Shown: positions 57,400 to 64,000 of the stretch, piece after piece
How the letters are laid out: every line of letters starts with the position of its first letter
How positions within the stretch are numbered: the stretch's first letter is position 1
Origin: Lytechinus pictus
Taxonomy: Eukaryota; Echinodermata; Echinoidea; Temnopleuroida; Toxopneustidae
Direction: 5' to 3'
Length of the DNA stretch: 64,000 nucleotides
Assembly: GCF_037042905.1 (NCBI RefSeq)
Contig: NC_087259.1
Coordinates: 18,145,501-18,209,500 of the forward strand
Translations under genes and position numbers: made by a program
Notes under the pieces: model-generated
Databases searched by the model: none
What the model was told of the DNA's origin: nothing
What the model saw: the letters and a program-made list of their open reading frames with translations, nothing else

Positions 57400-58640
57400 T
57401 CGAACTACAGCCCCTAGTTTAGATCTAAGCCTAGATCAAGATCCTTTAGTCCTAGAAATAATCCAATGCTAGATCCCTAGCCTACTTCCTTTCTCAGGCC
57501 TAACGTTAGATGAGTAGAACTAGACTAGATCTAGCCTACATTTACTATTTTTAGATCTAGAATCTACATTGAGATAGAGTCTACAAGTCTCTAGATCTAG
57601 ACCTATTACTATGACCCTATGTACACCTAGATTGGTATAGTTCTACTTCTAGATCTAGATAGGGTCTAACTTTTAGTCTAAGTGAGTAAGTCATTTAGTC
57701 TAGATCTAGGCCTAGGTTAGAGATTTCTAGATCAAACAGTAGACTAGATCAGCCAGTCCTATCGTTAGGGCCAACGGATAGGCTAGAAATAGAATCTAGA
57801 ATGAATAGAAGAAAGCACAGGCTAGGCCGCCTAGGCCCTAGATCTAAATTCTTATATAAATCTAGGCCCTAGTCTAGACTGAGCTGTTGCCAGTGTTGGT
57901 CTAGGTTTAGGCCTGTTTTCTAGTCCTGGAAACCTAGATCTAAACAAGTCCTCAAAATGTATAAAGTAAAAACTCCAAACAGATGGACCTAAAGCAGGAG
58001 TAGATCTAGATAGATGTCTAGACTACTACTAGGGCTAGATCTAACTTTAGCCATAGTTGGCAAGCAATGCATAGCGATAGATCTAACGTTAGCACTGTTG
58101 ACAGGAATAACCGTCGTTTCTGGGGATTTATTTAAAAGTTTCTGACATTTACTGTCATATCACATTGGTGAGACTAGGCCAACGTAACGTTAGACTGTTT
58201 AGTGTCGTACTCGTAATAGCGGAACAACCAAAATACAGTCGGAGACTGAATTAGCTTTTGGTCTAAGTCAGATCTATTCTAGACCTACATGTAGATCTAG
58301 ATAGATCTATCCCTGTCTTAAGGCTAAGTCCTGCATGTTCTAGGCCTAGACCAATACTAATATAGGCCTAGGTCTATCGTTATATCAAGGCCTATGTAGC
58401 TTCAGTCTCAGTTGCTCCACTACGGCACTAGACTAACAAAGTTACGTTTTGCTTCAGCCTTCAGGAAGGAAAAAGTAAAGACAATGTTCAATTCTCCTCC
58501 AAACAGACGGATATTAGTTGTAGATCTTGGGCCTAGGCTAGATCTAGGCCTAATGTTAGACCCAAGACTAGTCTCAAAAGTTACAAATGTTTTCCCTTAG
58601 ACCCTAGGTCTACTTCAACTGAAGTAGAATAAAGATGTCG
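57400..58640. repeat. CTAG/TAGATCTA-rich cryptic repeat
   Basis: About 1.2 kb strongly enriched for CTAGATCTAG, TAGGCCTAG and GATCTAGA in no fixed period. No coding content is evident; the 62-codon frame at 58412-58600 is incidental. The composition is unlike any other part of the window. Confidence 0.75.
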
Positions 58641-59106
58641 AGAGGAATCTATTCCATTTAGATTTTGACAAACAATACATGAAAAGTAATGAATGGGACT
58701 GATACATAAAAAACTGTGCAAGTCACTCGGTTTGGGATTGAAATGTTTTGGTAATTAACAAAATATAGATAATCTGAATAAAACATTCTTACCATATATG
58801 GGTGATGAATGCTCTTCTTTTACTACAATAGTTGTAATTAGTTTCAATAAAATAAAAATTGTTAAGAAAAAACAACTTCAATTATATTTTTGCTATTTTG
58901 TTGCAGTCACCCCTGCAGCAGTTTAGAAGGTCATAGAATTTGACTTTGAGATTTTGGCTTAGCCATATCGTCTGACTTGAGACAAATATCTTAAAGTTTA
59001 TAGAATATCGTTAGGGAAGATTTCTTAGACAAGCAAAATGCTAAGACAAATTGCTAAGACTTAATTAAGCAAAAAGCTTATCTCGTTTATGGAATACGGG
59101 CCCAGG

Positions 59107-59275
59107 TTACCAATAATGCATATAACATTTCCATTTATTTAAATGCAGGTTAAAAGAGCATTGCCGATTAAATGCCTTGAGCACGGGCATAGCTGGTGCC
59201 GCAGCCGGGGATCGAACCCCGGACTTTCCATGTAAAGCCAGGCGCCTTAGACCACTCGGCCACGTCACCTCCTTG
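59107..59275 (-). mobile_element. tRNA-derived SINE (Leu-like head), minus strand
   Basis: The minus-strand head has A-box TGGCCGAGTGG (59252-59262) and B-box GGTTCGATCCC (59208-59218), and ends GGCACCA. A body GCTATGCCCGTGCTCAAGGC and an AT-rich end follow. The A-box is of tRNA-Leu/Ser type. The anticodon arm (about 59225-59247) does not form a standard 5-bp stem with a 7-base loop, so I treat it as a SINE head or pseudo-tRNA, not a working tRNA gene. Confidence 0.7.
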
Positions 59276-59289
59276 GACTTCCATATATT

Positions 59290-59336
59290 TGAAGTTGATT
59301 GAATCAATCGTAACTCTTTGCCGCAAGACGGGGCCC
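59290..59336. mobile_element. Orphan right end of the GGGGCCC/ACGATTGAT family
   Basis: GATTGAATCAATCGTAACTC, then GCAAGACGGGGCCC matches the right terminus at 55943. It may pair with the left end at 55224, which would make a larger composite element. Confidence 0.55.
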
Positions 59337-59440
59337 AGGTTTATCAGAAAACCCTATCGAACAGGTGCCATGGTCGAATGATGAAATGTGTCCGACTACA
59401 CAATGGGAGTCCGAGGATCGATTCCCAGCACGTATATGGC

Positions 59441-60058
59441 GCGCCATTTGTTTCATAAAGGCGATAAACTCAGTTTATCGCCGAAAAACCTAGTTTATCA
59501 ATCGAAAAACCTAGTTTTTCAATTGAAAAACTAAGTTTTTCGCCGATAAACTTAGTTTTTCGCCGATAAACTAAGTTTATCACTTGAAAAACTAAGATTA
59601 TCAAGAAAAACTAAGTTTATCGCCGAAAAACTTAGTTTTTCGATTGAAAAACTAGGTTTTTCTTGATAAACTTAGTTTTTCAATTGAAAAACTAAGTTTA
59701 TCGTCGAAAAACTAAGTTTTTCACTGATAAACTAAGTTTTTCAATGAAAAACTAGGTTTTTCAAGTGAAAAACTTAGTTTTTCTCGATAAACTTAGTTTT
59801 TCAAGCGATAAACTCAGTTTTTCATTTGATAGACAGAGTTATTTGATAAACTAAGTTTTTCAAGTGATAAACTAAGTTTTTCGAATTGAAAAACCTAGTT
59901 TATCGAATTGAAAAACCTAGTTTATCGAAATTGAAAAACCTAGTTTATCACTTGAAAAACCTAGTTTATCGCCGATAAACTAAGTTTTTCAAATCTGATA
60001 AACTAGGTTTTTCAATTTCGATAAACTAGATTTATCGCCTTTATGGGACAAATGGCGC
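59441..60058. mobile_element. Palindromic minisatellite bounded by terminal inverted repeats
   Basis: The ends GCGCCATTTGTTTCATAAAG (left) and GCGCCATTTGTCCCATAAAG (right end inverted), each followed by GCGATAAA, enclose about 30 short units. Each unit is a near-palindrome of the form GA(T/A)AAACTxxGTTT(T/A)TC, separated by 1-5 variable bases. Every unit can pair with every other, so either single strand can fold into many alternative hairpins. It is non-coding. Confidence 0.88.
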
Positions 60059-60066
60059 CCCATTAG

Positions 60067-60345
60067 GACGCCATTTGTCCCATAAAGGCGATAAACTCAG
60101 TTTATCGCCGAAAAACCTAGTTTATCGAAATTGAAAAACTAGGTTTTTCGATTCGATAAACTAGGTTTTTCGATTTGAAAAACTAGGTTTTTCAAGTGAT
60201 AAACTAGGTTTTTCGATTTTGATAAACTAGGTTTTTCGATTCGAAAAACTAGGTTTTTCGATTCGATAAACTAGGTTTTTCGATTCGATAAACTAAGTTT
60301 TTCGATTCGATAAACTAGGTTTTTCAATTTCGATAATCAGGGTTA
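60067..60345. mobile_element. Second, right-truncated copy of the palindromic minisatellite
   Basis: It starts GACGCCATTTGTCCCATAAA with GGCGATAAACTCAG, eight bases after the first copy ends, and contains about a dozen AAACTAGGTTTTTCGATT units. The array fades into GATAATCAGGGTTATTCACTG with no matching right terminus. Confidence 0.8.
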
Positions 60346-60719
60346 TTCACTGTAAGCCAGTAGTGGGCGCCATTCGACCCTGGACATGGAGAATATTGGA
60401 AGGCTCTAAGTTTGATTTTGAGTTTTTCCCCCCTTTTTACCGGACCGGAGAACAAGATATGATTCTGTATATTTAATAGAAAAGATTATGAGCAAGATTC
60501 AAGAAATTAGCCAGCGACCTTATTTGTTGAGGGATAGGAATCCTAACGTTAACCCAATCTTCGTCGGTGACTCGAGCCGGTGCAATGAACAATACGTGTG
60601 AGTGGGTCATACCAGCGCCTGAGCAGAGCAGCCGCGCCCGGGGCGTCGTCGGGCGAAAGTTCGGTCGAAAACGTTGCTACAGCTACTGTCGGTGAGCCGA
60701 AACAGCCAAGCCGGAGTCC

Positions 60720-61500
60720 GCAGAATTGGTAAAGCCTATGGATAAGATTATAGAAAAACTAGACCTACGGACTACGGTACTGAATACTAAATATCACTAC
60801 CATGAGAAAGGGTATGGCCATGGATGAATTTCGTTCTAACATTGACTGCAACTGCAACATTAGTGCAAGGGCAATGCTCGCCAAAAAAAGCTTAAGACAG
60901 ATCTGACACAAATAATTCTGGATCTATAACTTAGAGTTTCACGATAGAAAAATGAACTTGCTCATATATGGCGTTGAGAAAAAAAAGATGAGAAAGTGCT
61001 ACAGCTAGGTGGTGAGAAATGTGATTCAAGAGTTGGGTTTCTCAAACTAAAGCATTGACCTGTCAAAGGAAGAGTCAGAGAGAATGTTCAAATACTAATG
61101 CCCACACGGCCACAGGTTGCCAAGCCCAAGCCCAAGAAGATCTACATGTACACATGGTCATGGAAGTGAGCAGAATGTCGGCCGTGGTCACGACCCAATC
61201 ATAATGCACTTTGGGGCCATGATGGATTGAGATCGTGTTTTGACCTCATAGTCATATCAGCAAAAAAGCATTACATTCAACGACCCGTGATTGTGAAGGC
61301 CAGACAGCCCCTCGTCATAGCGCCCATTTTGTTTAATACGGATCTGCCAGCATCGCTCAAAAAGCGCTTCTTGTTCGAGCAACAGGTATATCGTTTGAGG
61401 AAAAGTGAGAACAAATCTACGAGCATCAGGCTTATTGGTACAAATCTCCAGCTACATAGTACATGTAGAGTACAAAGAGAAGGGATCATCTTCACCATGG
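60720..61500 (+). pseudogene. LINE ORF1-like remnant
   Basis: Reading across frames gives MDKIIEKLDLRTTVLNTKY (about 60735), MNLLIYGVEKKK (about 60952), NVIQELGFLKLKH and, further on, RPVIVKARQPLV (61278 onwards), LKKRFLFEQQVYRLRKSENK. The NLLIYGVEE...ELGF...RPVIVKF order is typical of the RRM-type ORF1 protein of several LINE clades. Stops and frame changes break it. RT sequence does not follow, so it is a fragment. Confidence 0.6.
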
Positions 61501-61764
61501 CATGCAGTGATTAATTGAGATAATTGGTCGATATTATCAGAATAATTCCATAACAAAGGATTACGAGAAAGTTTGACAGTGAAGTCTGCGATTCTCAAAT
61601 TATTTATTATTTCACTCGTGTTCCTGTGATGAGAAAGAAAAGGAATCCACTTATTCATCTACAAAGTTATTTTACAAGAATAATCATCAAAATCATCAAT
61701 ACATTGTGTTTATCAATAGGAGTGTGCTATAAATGGGTGATTTTTGGTTTTACTGTGCCAACAG

Positions 61765-62594
61765 TTTTTGTCTCGCCTGCATAGAAAACGAGACTATAGG
61801 CGCCGTTTTCCGACGGCGTCGGCGTCAACATCAAATCTTAACCTAAGGTTAAGTTTTTGAAATGACATAACTTCAAAAAGTATATGGACCTAGTTCATGA
61901 AACTTGGACATAAGGTTAATCAAGTATTACTGAACATCCTGCCTGAGTATCAGGTCACATGACCAAGGTCAAAGGTCATTTAGGGTCAATGAACTTTGGC
62001 AGGTTGGGGATATTTGTTGAATTACCACCATAACTTTGAAAATTTATGGATCTACAATGTAGTTCATGAAACTTGGGCATTAGGTTAATCAAGTACCACC
62101 AAATATCCTGTGCGAGTTTCAGGTCACATGAACATGGTCAAAGGTCATTTAAGGCCAATGAACTTTGGCCGTGTTGGGGGGTATTTGTTGAATTACCATC
62201 CTAGCTCTGAAAGTTTATGGATCTAGTTCATAAAACTTGGGATATAAGAGTAATCAAGTATCACTGAAAATTCCCTGTGAGTTTCAGGACACAAAACTAA
62301 GGTCAAAAGTCAGTTTAAGGTCAATTAACTTAGGCCATGTTGGGGTAATTGTTGAATTGCCATCATTACTTTGAAAGCTTATGGATAGAGTGAATGAAAT
62401 GTGGACATGGGTGTAGTTGACAAGTTTTATTCACCGTCCAAATGTCATTTATAGTCAATGAACGTGGTATAATGTCATTATATGAATGGTGTTTTTGTGA
62501 ATGATTATTTTATAGTAGTTTTCAAAGTTAGCACTGCTGCTATATTAAATCGCGTAATGCAGGCTAGACTGCCAGAAGCACTCCACTTGTTTTG
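61765..62594 (+). mobile_element. DR1-bearing interspersed repeat, copy 3 (diverged)
   Basis: It starts TTTTTGTCTCGCCTGCATAG, with GGCGCCGTTTTCCGACGGCG, and ends ATGCAGGCTAGACTGCCAGA, CCACTTGTTTT. One perfect AGGTCAAAGGTCA remains at 61966-61978, and two decayed versions lie near 62134 and 62299. It has the same monomer structure as copies 1 and 2 but is more diverged. Confidence 0.83.
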
Positions 62595-62775
62595 TATTCC
62601 TTTAACCTTATCTCAACATGAAATGACAATATTATTTGTCTCTGGTCACGGTGGTCCGAGAAAAAAGTGTGCCGGGCCCAAATCTAAAGTGGCCGCCAAA
62701 ATCCCCCCAAATCACAGTTTTGGCCACAACTTCTTTCTTGGTGGTCATTTTATCTGGTTTTGGTGTCTATTCATG

Positions 62776-64000
62776 TTTTTTTTGGGGGGCAGGCAATTTG
62801 TTTTTCCTAAAATTAGTTCTTTTAAACCATTATTTGGAAAGTTAAGAGGTGATTTTAACTTAAATTTGCAAATTTTTAGACCCTTTTTTAAGCAAAATTA
62901 GGTTCCATCGTCTTGTGGTTCTTGGATATTAGATGACACCAGTTGACCAGTAGTAAGCAGCTTCATATAGCTATATTGCTTTTATTCCTCTAAATTGAGT
63001 TGACGGATATTTGCGAAATACATCTTATCAAATGAAAAAATGTAATTTACGGTATCCATAGGGGTGGCACGGTGTACAATATATGGTACATACTGTACAC
63101 TGCATACATATCCATGCATTGACCACCATGGCATACAACTAGGACTTTATATATATACCAGTGGCATGCATGTAGTAGTGAGCTTCTGAGGTTTAGAATT
63201 AGATTGTGACTTGTGAATTTGATTGCTTGTTAGCTGATGAACATGATGTAACCCGATGATGAACATAAATTGCATGTAAACATCATGTAGTGTACGTACA
63301 TACATGTACATCATATTTTCAGCCACATCTTCATTTGGCAGCTTGTTTTTACCTGGTATTCTAATCCTATATTATGGAGTCAGGTATACCAAATGTGGTA
63401 ACGCTGGTCAATGGCTTTCAGGATTCCATGCAAGTTACCATTGGATGGCAAAGTTACCATAATCAGAAAGCCAGTGTAAGTGCCATAATAGGGGGGGGGG
63501 TGACTTTAATCCATTGTTAAAGATATTTTCCTCCCCCCCCCCTGAATGAGCATAATTGACAAAATATGTCTTCAATCTGAGACAAAACATACAGTATCTT
63601 CAATTTCTCAATAACTCATTTAGTATCACACTATAGTTTATATACAGACCTTGTCATGATGGTCAATGCATGAATATACATGAATGCAGTGTAGTATGTA
63701 CAATACAATGTATACTGTATAGCCCCTATGGATAATAAGATTTTTTTTTTTCAATAATATATATTTCGCAAATATCCGTAAAACCCAAAGTAGAAGAATA
63801 AGAGCAAATAGCTATTTGAAATTATTTGCTATTATGGAACTGGTATCGTCCAATATCCAAGAACCACAAGAAACCTAATTTGGGGCTGAAAAGGGTATTG
63901 TATGTGTAAATGTAGGTAAAATCACCTTTTAACTCCAAAATTAATGGTTTTTAAGTAATAATTTCAGGTAAAACAAATTGCCTGCTCCCCCCCAAAAAAA
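62776..64000. repeat. Large inverted repeat running to the window edge
   Basis: Arm 62776-63135 and arm 63653-64000 are reverse complements at roughly three quarters of positions. Anchors include GCAGGCAATTTGTTTT, TTGTGGTTCTTGGATATT, GGATATTTGCGAAATA, TCCATAGGGG and GCATTGACCA. A spacer of about 520 bp contains poly-G and poly-C blocks (63490 and 63531). The outer end of the right arm is cut off by the window. The 139-codon frame at 62482-62901 runs across the DR1 repeat and this arm and is not a gene. Confidence 0.85.

Larger units (their letters stand above)
55945..59103. mobile_element. 3.2-kb element with perfect 28-bp terminal inverted repeats
   Basis: GGGCCCGTATTCCATAAACG, continuing AGATAAGC, at 55945-55972 is exactly inverted at 59076-59103. 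Subterminal TTGGCTAAGAATTTTGTCTT-like blocks (56050) and GCTAAGACAAATTGCTAAGA blocks (59040) extend the symmetry. The interior holds an X-box tandem array and a CTAG-rich segment and has no transposase frame. The left end abuts the preceding element directly (GGGGCCCCGGGCCCG). Confidence 0.88.

Noticed and set aside
59195-59270. Functional tRNA-Leu gene on the minus strand
   Set aside because: The A and B boxes are good, but the anticodon arm does not form a normal stem-loop and a SINE-like body follows. It is better called a SINE head.
62482-62901. 139-codon plus-strand frame
   Set aside because: It joins the end of a DR1 repeat to one arm of a large inverted repeat, so neither part is a gene.

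Overview
Kind of DNA: this is animal nuclear DNA. It is AT-rich, its genes are split by large introns, and most of it is transposable-element debris. There are no prokaryotic operons, CRISPR arrays or rRNA. Two vertebrate-type secretory-pathway gene families occur alongside interspersed repeats of a style I associate with sea urchins: elements carrying AGGTCAAAGGTCA, arrays of GCGAGCGCGAAGCGCGAGC, and tRNA-headed SINEs. A marine deuterostome, most likely an echinoid, is my best guess; the species is not determined. Genes: only two conserved host genes are convincing, both on the minus strand. (1) A DIPK1/FAM69-type divergent protein kinase has three exons at 11169-11300 (signal-anchor helix), 8330-8437 (cysteine-rich) and 7182-8120 (EF-hand and kinase-like remainder, with the stop). 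Its short first exon was not found. (2) An NXPE-family gene has exons at 54462-55040 (neurexophilin-like N-terminal domain), 53082-53254 (linker with CNFTD and PWFC) and 39659-40583 (PC-esterase domain with GDS and DAHxxxSH). A 12.5-kb intron splits the last two, and the 5' exon is missing. For both genes the splice sites and reading phases agree across the recognised junctions. Layout: 0-7 kb has small inverted-repeat elements, a SINE, a roughly 1.1-kb minisatellite and hairpins. 7-11.3 kb is the DIPK1-like gene, whose intron contains a full copy of a DR1-rich repeat. 12-15.4 kb has a MITE and a purine-only tract of over 1.2 kb split by a second, inverted DR1 repeat. 18.8-20.9 kb has two hAT-type elements with exact 8-bp target duplications. 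21-24 kb has a LINE with a second LINE nested in it in the opposite direction. 24.8-29.8 kb and 42.8-47.6 kb hold arrays of a CpG-rich motif bounded by poly-G. 30.1-32.7 kb is a decayed LINE with a restriction-like endonuclease, containing a 59-bp in-frame inverted duplication. 35.3-36.2 kb is a LINE 3' end split by a TA-flanked MITE. 37.2-39.4 kb holds a terminal-inverted-repeat family. 39.6-55 kb is the NXPE gene with its repeat-filled intron. 55.2-59.1 kb has two abutting inverted-repeat elements, one carrying six evenly spaced RFX X-box palindromes. 59.4-60.35 kb is a palindromic minisatellite with its own terminal inverted repeats. 60.7-61.5 kb is a LINE ORF1 remnant. 61.8-62.6 kb is a third DR1 repeat. 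62.8-64.0 kb is a large inverted repeat cut by the window edge. How it works together: the two genes are not an operon and show no functional link. Both products are predicted to act in the secretory pathway. Most of the unusual structure is in repeats, especially families that carry regularly spaced transcription-factor-like sites (nuclear-receptor DR1 and RFX X-box) and families that can fold into long hairpins.
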